The notes under the pieces were generated by a model. The model was not told the DNA's origin. It saw only the letters and a program-made list of their open reading frames with translations, and did no database searches. Positions 18,484-27,206 of a DNA stretch of 64,000 nt are shown here, one piece after another. The position numbers and the translations under genes are program-made. Position 1 is the first letter of the stretch; the number at the start of each line of letters is the position of its first letter. The stretch covers positions 1 through 64,000 of the forward strand of contig CAKPEV010000006.1 of NCBI GenBank assembly GCA_934149405.1, read 5' to 3'. This DNA comes from an uncultured Clostridia bacterium. GTDB lineage: Bacteria > Bacillota > Clostridia > TANB77 > UBA1234.

Positions 18484-18530
18484 ACAAAAAAGACTTACCC
18501 ACACAAAATTTATTTTGTGGATAAGTCTCA
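18484..18530 (-). terminator. Expression-platform terminator of the mntP riboswitch
   Basis: On the minus strand GACTTATCCACA pairs with TGTGTGGGTAAGTC and is followed by six T residues. It lies between the aptamer and the mntP start, as expected for transcriptional control by Mn(II). Confidence 0.85.
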
Positions 18531-18539
18531 TTTTTTTAA

Positions 18540-18628
18540 ATATAACCAGATGCTACTGCATCATTATGTTGATTATATTGCATATAAAGCATATGCTAAC
18601 TACTCCCTTACCTTTATATGCATTAAAC
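18540..18628 (-). promoter_or_regulatory. yybP-ykoY manganese riboswitch aptamer
   Basis: The minus strand contains the family hallmarks AAGGGAGTAGTTAGC (L1, near 18595-18610) and AATCAACATAATG, followed by GCATCTGGTTAT. Order and spacing match yybP-ykoY RNAs, which bind Mn(II). The gene controlled is mntP. The exact 5' border of the aptamer is estimated. Confidence 0.85.
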
Positions 18629-18720
18629 GACACATTCAATATATTTCAACCACTTTGTGAGTAAATCAAATTTTAAAACATACTCAATGTGCGTTTTTTC
18701 TCTATCAATAATCTTAATGA

Positions 18721-18774
18721 CAAAAATTCAACCGAATTTTGTGATTATTTTCACATTTTTCGGTTGAATTTTGT
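18721..18774 (-). terminator. Terminator after the DUF4303 gene
   Basis: AAAATTCAACCGAA and TTCGGTTGAATTTTT form a long stem with a loop of about 20 nt, ending in T residues on the minus strand, 14 bp past the stop codon. Confidence 0.8.
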
Positions 18775-18787
18775 GAACGTTACTCTT

Positions 18788-19475
18788 TTAATACTCTCCT
18801 CGACACAATTTCAAAAAATCTTCTGGTAAATATTCTCCATTTGCTTCTTTATTTATTTTTGCGACTTCATCATAATATTCCAATTTGTGAACCAAAATAG
18901 GCAATTCTTTTCCAAACTTATCTTTTATTATGCCTTTTTCATGTATATCCTTGACTATGGCCACCATTTCTTTTGCAAACGCCTCTTCAATTATCCACTC
19001 TTCATCATCCCAAGGTAAGTTAATCAAGTTGTTTTCTTTTAGCCATTCTTGAATATCTTTTTCAGTACCATCATCTTCGCCAAAGATGAATTCTGAATTT
19101 TGTAGCCAAAATGCATAATTCCATCTTGCTTCTATTGGGCCGGAAGCTTTTTCTAAACTTTTCTCAAATTGTTCCTCTGTATTATAACCAAATGTAACTG
19201 TTTGTTGCGAAGGCTCATCATCAATTGCAAACATATATAATGAAAATGCATAAATATCACTATCATTTGGTAAATCTTTAATAGATTTTTCAATTAAATT
19301 TTCTATTTTTTCTCTAAGATGATTTGTTTCATTTTTCAAATCTTGTTTTTCATCATCCGATTTATCGTTTTTTACTATTCCGGCTTTCTGTAACTAAATT
19401 TCTACTTTTTTCCTCACACCAAGCAAAAACAAATAGAAAGACAATAATCAATACTACTATCAAAGTTTTATTCAC
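18788..19475 (-). CDS. Membrane-anchored DUF4303-like protein with in-frame CGG +1 shift
   Basis: The natural start is GTG 19475 behind GGGGGAAA. The first 31 codons give a membrane anchor (LIVVLIIVFLFVFAWC) and reach AGC CGG; the zero frame then stops six codons later (TAA). Skipping the C of CGG (19382) gives GGA and an open frame to 18788, 228 residues in total. The soluble part (IYAFSLYMFAIDDE, LQNSEFIFGEDD) resembles the DUF4303 family. The internal TTG at 19339 has no ribosome site, so a separate gene is unlikely. See the CGG finding. Confidence 0.6.
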
Positions 19476-19568
19476 ACTATTTCCCCCTTTATTAGACTAT
19501 TCATCTAAAATATGAGTACATAATATCACGTTTACATATAAAATACAATAAGATTCGTTTTATACGCA

Positions 19569-19766
19569 ATCAGCGTGAAGATATATTTTTTATAAAACAA
19601 TCGAAATGAATTAGAAATATTTAAGAAAGCAAGGGCAAATATTCCGCTAAAATTTCCGTATGTCCAAAGGAGCTGTTTAGGAAATTTAAGGAATATGTCC
19701 TTGCTTTTTTTAATATTTCTTTGAATTGAGTTCTTGTTTTATAAAATAATATATCTTCACGCTGAT
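19569..19766. repeat. 198-bp long inverted repeat / hairpin
   Basis: ATCAGCGTGAAGATATATT at the left end pairs with AATATATCTTCACGCTGAT at the right. Pairing continues inward through TATAAAACAA, GAAATATT, AAAGCAAGG and AAATTTCC to a loop of about 22 nt. It fills most of the gap after the feoB stop and could be a foldback mobile element (MITE-like) or a structured RNA; it may also terminate feoB transcription. Confidence 0.85.
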
Positions 19767-19788
19767 GACATTCCAAAGTCATTTCATC

Positions 19789-21900
19789 TTACTTCTTACA
19801 CGAATCGCAATATGGACAACCCGAGCATTCTTTGTTTTTATCTTTAAACTTTGTACTAAGTGCAATTATTACTATTCCGAGTAGTCCAACGATTACAAGT
19901 ATATCGCCAATGTTTAATGTGCCATTTTCTATTCTACTACCTATTTGATATACTATCGTTGCTAAAACCCAAGCTAACAATGTCTGGAAAGCTACTGCTT
20001 TAAATAATTTCTTTCTACTTCCAAGTTCTCTTCTCATTGCTCCAATTGCTCCAAAGCAAGGTGCTGAGAATAAGTTAAACACCATAAATGCATATGCTGA
20101 TGCAGCTGTGAAGAAACCGAAAACTCCTGTGCTATTAAATATTTTGCTTCCCTCTTCAGTATCTTCTGCTAATCCATTTATTACTGCCATTGAGGAAACA
20201 ACTTGCTCTTTTGCCACTAATCCTTGTATTGCTGAAACAGTTGCTCCCCAACTTCTTTCACCAAGCATAGGATAAAATACCCATGAAATTTTATTTCCTA
20301 CATCTGCAAGTATACTATCTTCAACTTCAACACCATATTGTAAATTGAATGAGAATGATAATAAGAACCATATTACTATTGAGCAAAGTAAAATTGTTGT
20401 TCCTGCTCTTTTTATAAATGCCATTACTTTATCAAAAACATCTTTTAATACATATCTAACGCTCGGTACTTTATAATCTGGTAATTCTGATATATATGTA
20501 CTTGATGTATGTTTAAATATAAATTTCTTCATCAAAAGTGCTCCAAGTATGATTACTACTATTGCAAAAAAGTAAAGTGATGCCGATACAAGTCCACTAT
20601 TCTCCGGAAAAAAATAGCCCGCAAATAAAGCTATTATTGGCAATTTAGCACTACATGGAATAAATGGTGTAAGTATTGTTGTCATCGTTCTTTCATCATC
20701 ATTTTCAATAATTCTAGAGCCCATTATACCAGGCACGCTACAACCAGAACCAACTATAAATGGTATCAAACTCTTTCCACTTAATCCTATTTTTCTAAAC
20801 ACTTTATCTAGTAGAAGTGCTATTCTTGACATATAGCCAGTTGTTTCTAGTATAGATATACAAAGGAATAAGATTATAAGCTGTGGAACGAATCCAAGCA
20901 CAGCTCCTACACCACTTATCACTCCATCGACAACTAAACTTGTAAGCCAGTCTGAAACTCCGATTCCACTCAATGAATTTTCTACCACTTCTTTTAGGTT
21001 ATCTACACATTCTCCTATAAAGTCTACTGTGTATGAGCCAACTACACCAACTGATAGATAGTACACTAAAAACATTATTATTATAAATATAGGAAACGCA
21101 AGCCATTTATTTAAAAAGACCTTGTCTAATTTATCTGATACACTTTCTGGCATTTTCTTTTTTATTACAGTTTCTTTTTCGACTCTTTCTATAAATTCAT
21201 AACGCTCTGTTGCAATTACTTCTTCCAAATCAGTATCATATAATTTTTCTAAATCTTTTCTTATTGCAAATACATTTTCAGTAATATATTTTGCAAAACG
21301 TTCATCGCTTTCTATTAAATTTATTGCAATAAACTTTTTGTGAAGAACGTTTTTGTCTAATGAATTTATAATTTCATTTGCCATTTGCTCTATATTATCA
21401 TCAAAGACTTTTACTTTTTTTATTTGCTCAACTTGGTCTATTGCCTTTTTTAATTCTTCTATTCCTGTTTCTTTTAGAGCCGATATCTTGCATACTTTTG
21501 TACCAAGCATTTCTTCTAATTTTTTTACATCAATTGTTACGCCTTTTTCTTCTAATATATCTGCCATGTTAAGTGCAACAATTACTTTTGAATCAAGTTC
21601 AAGTAGCTGAGTTGTTAAATATAAACTTCTTTCGATTGCTGTTGCATCTACTATATTTATTATTACATCTGGCTTTTCATCAAAAATAAATTTTCTTGAT
21701 ATTTCTTCTTCCATGCTGTATGGACTAAGCGAATATATTCCTGGCAAGTCTGTTATTTCATGCTTTGTACCTTTTATGATACCACTCTTTTTTTCTATTG
21801 TAACACCTGGCCAGTTACCTATTTTAGCATTCATACCAGTCAAATCATTAAAAAGAGTTGTTTTACCACTGTTTTGATTTCCAACTAATCCTATTTTCAT
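19789..21900 (-). CDS. feoB: Ferrous iron transport protein B
   Basis: 703 residues. The N-terminal G domain has G1 GNQNSGKTTLFN, G3 DLPGIYSL and G4 NMAD (about 119-122). A helical GDI region and two Gate domains with about eight transmembrane helices follow. The C-terminus ends in a cysteine-rich tail (CSGCPYCDSC), often seen in clostridial FeoB. It imports Fe(II) with GTP hydrolysis. Its ATG overlaps the feoA stop by four bases. Transcription comes from the promoter at 22196-22224. Confidence 0.96.
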   Translation of the reverse strand: MKIGLVGNQNSGKTTLFNDLTGMNAKIGNWPGVTIEKKSGIIKGTKHEITDLPGIYSLSPYSMEEEISRKFIFDEKPDVIINIVDATAIERSLYLTTQLLELDSKVIVALNMADILEEKGVTIDVKKLEEMLGTKVCKISALKETGIEELKKAIDQVEQIKKVKVFDDNIEQMANEIINSLDKNVLHKKFIAINLIESDERFAKYITENVFAIRKDLEKLYDTDLEEVIATERYEFIERVEKETVIKKKMPESVSDKLDKVFLNKWLAFPIFIIIMFLVYYLSVGVVGSYTVDFIGECVDNLKEVVENSLSGIGVSDWLTSLVVDGVISGVGAVLGFVPQLIILFLCISILETTGYMSRIALLLDKVFRKIGLSGKSLIPFIVGSGCSVPGIMGSRIIENDDERTMTTILTPFIPCSAKLPIIALFAGYFFPENSGLVSASLYFFAIVVIILGALLMKKFIFKHTSSTYISELPDYKVPSVRYVLKDVFDKVMAFIKRAGTTILLCSIVIWFLLSFSFNLQYGVEVEDSILADVGNKISWVFYPMLGERSWGATVSAIQGLVAKEQVVSSMAVINGLAEDTEEGSKIFNSTGVFGFFTAASAYAFMVFNLFSAPCFGAIGAMRRELGSRKKLFKAVAFQTLLAWVLATIVYQIGSRIENGTLNIGDILVIVGLLGIVIIALSTKFKDKNKECSGCPYCDSCKK

Positions 21901-22151
21901 TCTTTTGTCACCTCGACTTCTATAAGTTTTAAATCTGCTTTTCTTATTGCTAACTGATAGCCTCTAAGCTCTATGTCTATTGGGTCTCCCATTGGTGCTA
22001 TCTTTTTTATTTTGACTTTCACTCCTCTTGTTATTCCCATATCAAGTAGGTGTCTTCTTATTTGTTTGTCTTGAATTTTAAGCTTTTTAACAATTGCTGT
22101 TTGTCCTATTTTTAATTCTGACAATTCACAAACTTCGCCAATTTTTTTCAT
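21897..22151 (-). CDS. feoA: Ferrous iron transport protein A
   Basis: 84 residues, an SH3-like FeoA domain that assists FeoB. ATG 22151 is used, six bases after GGAGG; an ATG two codons earlier abuts the ribosome site. Typical FeoA elements are LKIGQTAIVKKL, RRHLLDMGITRGVKV and the C-terminal ELRGYQLAIRKADLKLIEV. Confidence 0.93.
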   Translation of the reverse strand: MKKIGEVCELSELKIGQTAIVKKLKIQDKQIRRHLLDMGITRGVKVKIKKIAPMGDPIDIELRGYQLAIRKADLKLIEVEVTKE

Positions 22152-22165
22152 ATGCATCCTCCTTT

Positions 22166-22185
22166 ATATGAAATTTATTTCATAT
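22166..22185. promoter_or_regulatory. Operator-like palindrome upstream of feoA
   Basis: ATATGAAA and TTTCATAT are separated by TTTA, between the feoA -10 box and the ribosome site. A matching half-site TTTCATAT (22242-22249) abuts the -35 box of the divergent TetR gene. The sequence is unlike a classical Fur box, so the TetR protein is the likelier binder. Confidence 0.5.
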
Positions 22186-22195
22186 TTACAATTAA

Positions 22196-22224
22196 AGTAT
22201 AAACTTCGACAAATATCTTGTCAA
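22196..22224 (-). promoter_or_regulatory. feoAB promoter
   Basis: Minus-strand -35 TTGACA (22219-22224) and -10 TATACT (22196-22201) have a 17-bp spacer. Confidence 0.85.
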
Positions 22225-22249
22225 TAAAATCTGAAACATTTTTCATATA

Positions 22250-22278
22250 TTGACTTAAAGCAGTTTTGGCCCTATAAT
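22250..22278 (+). promoter_or_regulatory. Promoter of the divergent TetR gene
   Basis: -35 TTGACT (22250-22255) and -10 TATAAT (22273-22278) have a 17-bp spacer. The -35 boxes of the two divergent promoters are 25 bp apart. Confidence 0.85.
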
Positions 22279-22302
22279 CTTAAATATAAGGATGTGATTT
22301 AT

Positions 22303-22905
22303 ATGTATGAAAACGAAGTGCGTAATCCAATTCAAAAGCGTTCAATCGAAAAGAAAAATAAGATTATAGAAGCTGGTTTTAATTTAATATGTAAAAAGGG
22401 TTACTACAATACAAATACTGCTGAAATCGCTAAGGCTGCAGGTGTTTCAACTGGTATTGTTTATAACTACTTTAATGATAAACACGATATTTTAATCGAA
22501 GGCATTAAACAATTTGGTGCTTCCATATTTTATCCTATGCTTAACATGTCCAAAAAAGAACTTGCCAAAAAAGATTTAAAACTAATATTAAACAAGATGA
22601 TAAAACATTTTATAGAAGATCATAAACTCTCTGAAACTGCTCATGAAGAAATAATGGCGATGACTCACTCTGACCCGGAGATAGCAGAATTTTTTCACGA
22701 GAGAGAGTTTGAAATGACACAAACAATTACAAATCTACTAATTGAAAATGGTTTTAACGATGAAAATTTAAAAGAAAAGGTTCATATTTCTATTGGACTA
22801 ATGGATAATTTGTGTCATGAGATTGTTTATCACAAACATAAGAAAATGAACTATAAAGTAATGAAAGATATAGTTATAGATACTATCTATAATTTATTAA
22901 CTTAA
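22303..22905 (+). CDS. TetR/AcrR-family regulator divergent from feoAB
   Basis: 200 residues from ATG 22303; AAGGA lies about ten bases upstream, and a GTG three codons earlier is less likely. The helix-turn-helix is at about 15-60 (IIEAGFNLICKKGYYNTN, IAKAAGVSTGIVYNYF). The C-terminal ligand domain is helical, with the histidine- and acid-rich run HEEIMAMTHSDPEIAEFFHE. Its divergence from feoAB and the shared half-sites suggest autoregulation and possibly control of iron uptake. The ligand is unknown. Confidence 0.85.
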   Translation: MYENEVRNPIQKRSIEKKNKIIEAGFNLICKKGYYNTNTAEIAKAAGVSTGIVYNYFNDKHDILIEGIKQFGASIFYPMLNMSKKELAKKDLKLILNKMIKHFIEDHKLSETAHEEIMAMTHSDPEIAEFFHEREFEMTQTITNLLIENGFNDENLKEKVHISIGLMDNLCHEIVYHKHKKMNYKVMKDIVIDTIYNLLT

Positions 22906-22948
22906 AAAATAAACACCGAAACCTTTAAAAATTCGGTGTTTATTTTTT
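22904..22948. terminator. Terminator after the TetR gene
   Basis: AAATAAACACCGAA pairs perfectly with TTCGGTGTTTATTT around an 11-nt loop, with A- and T-tracts on either side. Confidence 0.92.
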
Positions 22949-23023
22949 ATTATTATATAACAAGAAAGTTATAATACTTTTTATTTATAAAATGCAAGTA
23001 TCATCAGTGATAAATGATTCTTC

Positions 23024-23266
23024 TTATTTTACATCTTCCTCATCGAACTCTACTGTAACATTAAATCCTACTAGTAATGGTTCAACTTTTATTACCTTTC
23101 CACTCTTTGATTTTAATCTTTCAAATAATGGTATGTTACCAGACATTGCTACAGCTGGCTCTATTGTGTAATACCAACTTGATGGCAAATCGCCTTCTGT
23201 TATTTGTACTATATCTCCCTCTTTTACTAAGTCTGGTCTTTCCATTTTAAATACCATTTGTCTCAT
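23024..23266 (-). CDS. Small conserved-looking protein, unknown
   Basis: 80 residues, no membrane helix. It is rich in short strands (GDIVQITEG, GKVIKVEPLLVGFNVTVEF) and resembles a small beta-barrel. GGAGGGAC precedes the ATG. It is 21 bp downstream of the DUF362 gene and probably co-transcribed with murF and DUF362. No function is suggested. Confidence 0.6.
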   Translation of the reverse strand: MRQMVFKMERPDLVKEGDIVQITEGDLPSSWYYTIEPAVAMSGNIPLFERLKSKSGKVIKVEPLLVGFNVTVEFDEEDVK

Positions 23267-23287
23267 TTTTGTCCCTCCAATTTTGTA

Positions 23288-24148
23288 CTATATCTCTATT
23301 AGTTCGTATTCTGTACTACCTACTCCTAATTTTTCAGCTGCTTCTATTATATGAGCTCCATTTCTTGATTCGATTCTTTCTATTAAATGGTCTCTTCCTG
23401 GATCTTTTGAAGTATACACTAAATCAAGGCAAGCTTTATCTAGTGCAACTGGATCTAACGATGCTAAAACACCTATATCTTTCATACATGGATCTTCTGC
23501 AACAGCACAACAATCACAGTCAACAGACATGTTTGCCATTACATTTATAAAAGCTATGTTTTCTTTGAAGTAATCCATTATAGATTTATCCGCATCTGCC
23601 ATTGCTTCTTTAAATGCGTTGCCATCAGCTGTCCATATTTTTTCAACATCTCCGGCTCCATGGATATATGCTTTTCCATGACTTGAAGCTATTCCGATTG
23701 AAATATTCTTTAAAGCTCCACCGAATCCTCCCATTGGATGTCCTTTAAAATGTGATAATACTAACATTGAATCGTATTTTTTTATATTCTTTCCAACATA
23801 ATTTACTTTTATTTGTACACCATTTGGTATTGGAAGCTCTATTTCTCCATCTGCGTCCATTATATCCACCTTAAAGTTTTCTGTCCATCCATGTTCTTTC
23901 ATTGTTTGTAAGTGCTCTTCAGTTGTATTTCTCTTGCCTGCATAAGCTGTGTTGCATTCAACTACTGTACCATTTACTTTATTTATTACTTCTTTGTACA
24001 AGTCTGGTCCTAAAAAGTTTTGATTACCTGCCTCTCCTGAATGTACCTTTACAGCTACATTGCCTGGCAAAGTCATTCCTAATTTTTCATACATTTTTAC
24101 GATTTCATCTGCAGTTATGTTTTTGCTAAAATACACTTTTGATTTCAT
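23288..24148 (-). CDS. DUF362 protein (possible Fe-S protein)
   Basis: 286 residues of the DUF362 family. It has SHFKGHPMGGFGGALKNISIG (about 131-151), typical of the family, and a cysteine cluster CDCCAVAEDPC (about 210-220) that could bind an iron-sulfur cluster. Its ATG overlaps the murF stop by four bases (24145-24148), showing an operon. Function is unknown. Confidence 0.75.
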   Translation of the reverse strand: MKSKVYFSKNITADEIVKMYEKLGMTLPGNVAVKVHSGEAGNQNFLGPDLYKEVINKVNGTVVECNTAYAGKRNTTEEHLQTMKEHGWTENFKVDIMDADGEIELPIPNGVQIKVNYVGKNIKKYDSMLVLSHFKGHPMGGFGGALKNISIGIASSHGKAYIHGAGDVEKIWTADGNAFKEAMADADKSIMDYFKENIAFINVMANMSVDCDCCAVAEDPCMKDIGVLASLDPVALDKACLDLVYTSKDPGRDHLIERIESRNGAHIIEAAEKLGVGSTEYELIEI

Positions 24149-25509
24149 TTTAATTCCTCCAATTCATTTATTATTTTTTCAAAACTCATCGCTCTTGAAG
24201 CTTTTACTAATACAGCGTCTCCTTTTTGTATTAATTTTTTCAAGTCGTTTAGAAGCTCTTCTAATGTGTTAAAATTTTTTATATTTTGCTCATCCATTCC
24301 TTCATTTATTGCACCTTGCTTTATATTTTTAGCAAGCTTGCCAACTGTATATAACTTATCTATTTTGTTTTTTGCCACATTCTCTCCGACTTCTTCATGA
24401 AGTTTGTCTGAATACTCTCCAAGTTCTAGCATATCTCCAAGAATTGCAATCTTTCTTTTAGAATCTTGTTTCGATAATGCTTCTAATGCAACTTTCATTG
24501 ATTCCGGACTTGCATTATAGCAATCGTTTATAAGTATTATATCATTTTTAGTTTCTATGCTCATTCGCATTTTTGTAAATTCACAATTTGCTAAAGCCTT
24601 TACTCTATCTTCAGGAGTAATGCCATATATTTTTCCGATAACCCATGCTGCAAGAGCGTTATATATGAAATTTTCACCAACTAAATTTAGCTTTACTTTA
24701 TACTCTTTCTCATCTTCTTTTACCATAAATTCTGTAGCATTATCGCTTACTCTTATATTATAAGCCGTAACATCATTTGCATCTTTAAATCCAAACTTAA
24801 TTAGTTTTTGTTTTGTATTTTTAACTGTCTTTAACATATCATTGTCGCCATTTATCACAAGTGTTCCATCATTAGTCATTCCATCTACAATTTCCATTTT
24901 TGCTTTTAAAATATTTTCTCTACTGCCCAAATTTCCTATGTGTGAATGTCCAACATTTATAATTATTGCTGTATCCGGTTTAGCGATACCACTTAAAAAA
25001 GATATTTCGCCAAAATGGTTCATTCCCATTTCTAACACAATTGCCTCTTCATTTGCATAATTTATAAGTGTTAGTGGCATGCCTATATTATTATTAAAAT
25101 TGCCCCTTGTTTTTAATGTTCTATATTTAGAATTTAAAACTGCATAAACCATATCTTTTGTTGTCGTTTTTCCAACGCTTCCAGTAATTGCAATAAGCGG
25201 TATATTTTTAATTTTTTCTCTTAGCTTTTTAGCAACATTTTGCATTGCGACTAATGTATCGTCAACTTTTATTATTACTTTTTCCGGAATAGCATCTATT
25301 TCTTTACTTGTAAATGTTCCAATTGCACCTTTTTCAAAAGCTGAGTTTATGTAGTCGTGTCCATCGCTATTTTCTCCTTTTAGCGGAATAAAAAATGTGC
25401 TATCATCTACTATTCTACTATCTATTGAAAATTTTGAAATTTCTTTTTCTAAATCCGCCTCACCTATAAGCCTTCCATTTGAAAATTCAATCAATTCTCT
25501 TAATTTCAT
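24145..25509 (-). CDS. murF: UDP-MurNAc-tripeptide-D-Ala-D-Ala ligase
   Basis: 454 residues. It adds D-Ala-D-Ala to UDP-MurNAc-tripeptide in the cytoplasmic phase of peptidoglycan synthesis. The ATP loop is ITGSVGKTTTKDMV (about 110-123); NINVGHSHIGNLGS-type and NDCYNASPESMKVAL motifs mark the Mur ligase central and C-terminal domains. ATG 25509 is used with AAAGGA upstream; a TTG six codons earlier is less likely. It is the first gene of the murF-DUF362-23024 operon. Confidence 0.93.
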   Translation of the reverse strand: MKLRELIEFSNGRLIGEADLEKEISKFSIDSRIVDDSTFFIPLKGENSDGHDYINSAFEKGAIGTFTSKEIDAIPEKVIIKVDDTLVAMQNVAKKLREKIKNIPLIAITGSVGKTTTKDMVYAVLNSKYRTLKTRGNFNNNIGMPLTLINYANEEAIVLEMGMNHFGEISFLSGIAKPDTAIIINVGHSHIGNLGSRENILKAKMEIVDGMTNDGTLVINGDNDMLKTVKNTKQKLIKFGFKDANDVTAYNIRVSDNATEFMVKEDEKEYKVKLNLVGENFIYNALAAWVIGKIYGITPEDRVKALANCEFTKMRMSIETKNDIILINDCYNASPESMKVALEALSKQDSKRKIAILGDMLELGEYSDKLHEEVGENVAKNKIDKLYTVGKLAKNIKQGAINEGMDEQNIKNFNTLEELLNDLKKLIQKGDAVLVKASRAMSFEKIINELEELK

Positions 25510-25694
25510 TATGTCACATCCTTTCAAATTTATGTGTCTTTGTACACAAAAAACTACAAGTTTATTTTACCAAAATTTATGAATTATACAATAATTTTAA
25601 AATTTTTTCTTGAATATTATAATTAAATTTTTAGAATAATAATCTTGAATTCATATAAGTAAAACTTTTTACGAATTCTTAGGAGGTTAAAATT

Positions 25695-26198
25695 ATGAGT
25701 AAAAAATTAATATTTGCTTTTACACTTGCTATTGCTATAATGGGATTTTCAACAGTATTTGCAACAACTACTAATAATACAGCAACAAACTTAGGCCGTG
25801 ACGTTGGTAATACTGCCGGTAATGTTGTAAATGATGTTGGTCAAGGCGTTGGCGGTGTTATAAATGGTGCAGGTAATGCTGTTAATAGTGTTGGAAATGC
25901 CGTTAAAAATATCGGAAACGATGTTGGTAGAGGCGTAGGCAATGCTGGTACATCTATAGGAAACGGTGTTAATAATATGACAAACGGAAGCACTAATAGT
26001 GGTATGAGAACTAATAACGGTACTGGTAATACAACTACTGGTTATGCAGCAACAAGAACAGCTGCTGCAACAAATTCAGCAACTGATGCCACTTGGACTT
26101 GGATTGTTGTAATAGTAGCAGTTGTAGCTATCGTAGCTTTAATATGGTACTATAATAGTGAGAACAACAAAAACGGTTCTAGAAAAGAAAGATATTAA
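25695..26198 (+). CDS. Secreted Gly/Asn/Val-repeat protein with C-terminal membrane helix
   Basis: 167 residues. A signal peptide covers 1-24 (cleavage near VFATT). Residues 33-95 are imperfect 11-residue repeats of the form VGxxxGNxVNxVG, reminiscent of amphipathic glycine-rich repeats. A Thr/Ala/Asn-rich linker, a membrane helix (WIVVIVAVVAIVALIWYY, about 137-154) and a basic tail follow. It may be tethered at the surface or in the spore envelope. TTAGGAGGTT precedes the ATG. The family is not recognised. Confidence 0.7.
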   Translation: MSKKLIFAFTLAIAIMGFSTVFATTTNNTATNLGRDVGNTAGNVVNDVGQGVGGVINGAGNAVNSVGNAVKNIGNDVGRGVGNAGTSIGNGVNNMTNGSTNSGMRTNNGTGNTTTGYAATRTAAATNSATDATWTWIVVIVAVVAIVALIWYYNSENNKNGSRKERY

Positions 26199-26235
26199 AA
26201 AATACTCCAGTTCTAAATGAGCTGGAGCATTTTTA
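26197..26235. terminator. Terminator after the Gly/Asn-repeat gene
   Basis: AAAAAATACTCCAG and CTGGAGCATTTTT pair with one mismatch around a loop of about 10 nt. It also serves the convergent gene at 26242. Confidence 0.85.
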
Positions 26236-26241
26236 TTTACC

Positions 26242-26676
26242 TTACAAATATCTTCTTATGTCTCTTGCCAAATTTTCTTCTTCACTTATTAGCTTTTTTG
26301 CTATATCTTTGGCCTCTTCTGATGCCGCTTCGTATTCATTTAAATACTTATTTAAAGATTTTACCCCCATATTACAGCCATCAGTTATTAAATCACTAAT
26401 CGTTTCATCTGTTGGAGATATAGCCAATTTTATGTTAGTTTTCATCCATGACATGCCTTTTGCCATTGCATTTGGCTGTTCACCAGCATCGTCATATCTA
26501 TTTAATACAGTTCTTGTTTCATCTCCTAGTTTTTGATGTCTATTTATAGACATTTCTAACAAATTTCTAAATTCATTATTTTCAACTTGATTTATTACTT
26601 CTTTTATAGAGGCTATCCCCATTTTTACACCAGAATTACACTCTTTCAAAAGTTCTATAGTATCATCTTCTACCAT
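26242..26676 (-). CDS. Helical-bundle protein, unknown
   Basis: 144 residues, all helical, no signal peptide or membrane segment. It contains MSINRHQKLGDETRTVLNRY and a C-terminal NKYLNEYEAASEEAKDIAKKL run, a pattern seen in four-helix ferritin-like DUF2383-type proteins. The assignment is only structural. AAAGGATGG lies before the ATG. Confidence 0.5.
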   Translation of the reverse strand: MVEDDTIELLKECNSGVKMGIASIKEVINQVENNEFRNLLEMSINRHQKLGDETRTVLNRYDDAGEQPNAMAKGMSWMKTNIKLAISPTDETISDLITDGCNMGVKSLNKYLNEYEAASEEAKDIAKKLISEEENLARDIRRYL

Positions 26677-26747
26677 TTTCTCACCATCCTTTTAATAGCT
26701 ATTTTTTCAAATCTTTATCTTTTTATGCAAAATAACTATTTATACGC

Positions 26748-26776
26748 AAAAAGAGAGCAAAAAAATTGCTCTCTTT
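26748..26776 (-). terminator. Terminator after the small membrane protein gene
   Basis: AAAGAGAGCAA pairs with TTGCTCTCTTT around a short A-rich loop and is followed by T residues on the minus strand. Confidence 0.85.
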
Positions 26777-26787
26777 ATATTTTTAAC

Positions 26788-27027
26788 TTACTTGTTTTTA
26801 TTTTCTTCCTTTGCCTTTTCTTCTTCTTTTTTTCTCTCTTCTTCTCTTGCTTTCATCACACGTTTTTCACCATGCAACCCAACAAGTACACCTGAAACAG
26901 ACAGACCTGCTATGGCAGCACACGTCACCGGAAGCGAGAAAAGATTGGTCGGGAAGATTACTATCGCACCTGCAAACACCGCAAGCTTAACAATAGTAGC
27001 GTCCAGAATCTTATCAGAGTTTTTCAT
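26788..27027 (-). CDS. Small two-helix membrane protein
   Basis: 79 residues from ATG 27027, which follows GGAGGG by seven bases. Two hydrophobic helices (about 10-32 and 35-52) are followed by a highly charged tail of alternating K and E residues. It is probably an inner-membrane protein with a cytoplasmic tail. Family unknown. The 27046-27206 gap upstream shows no clear feature. Confidence 0.6.
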   Translation of the reverse strand: MKNSDKILDATIVKLAVFAGAIVIFPTNLFSLPVTCAAIAGLSVSGVLVGLHGEKRVMKAREEERKKEEEKAKEENKNK

Positions 27028-27206
27028 ATCGAGTCCCTCCAACAATAAAATTTTTGAATGCCCTATTATAATAGCACATTCTATGTGTTATGTCAACTCT
27101 TATTAAAAAATACTCATTTTTACATTTTATTCGGCTGTAGTTCTATAAATTAGTCATATAAGAATATATACGAAAAATCACTAGAAAATACGAGTCTTAC
27201 CATCTG

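Noticed and set aside
19368..19373. A6 tract as the frameshift point in the DUF4303 gene
   Set aside because: It would also restore the frame, but the in-frame CGG four codons upstream explains it in the same way as the other six sites.
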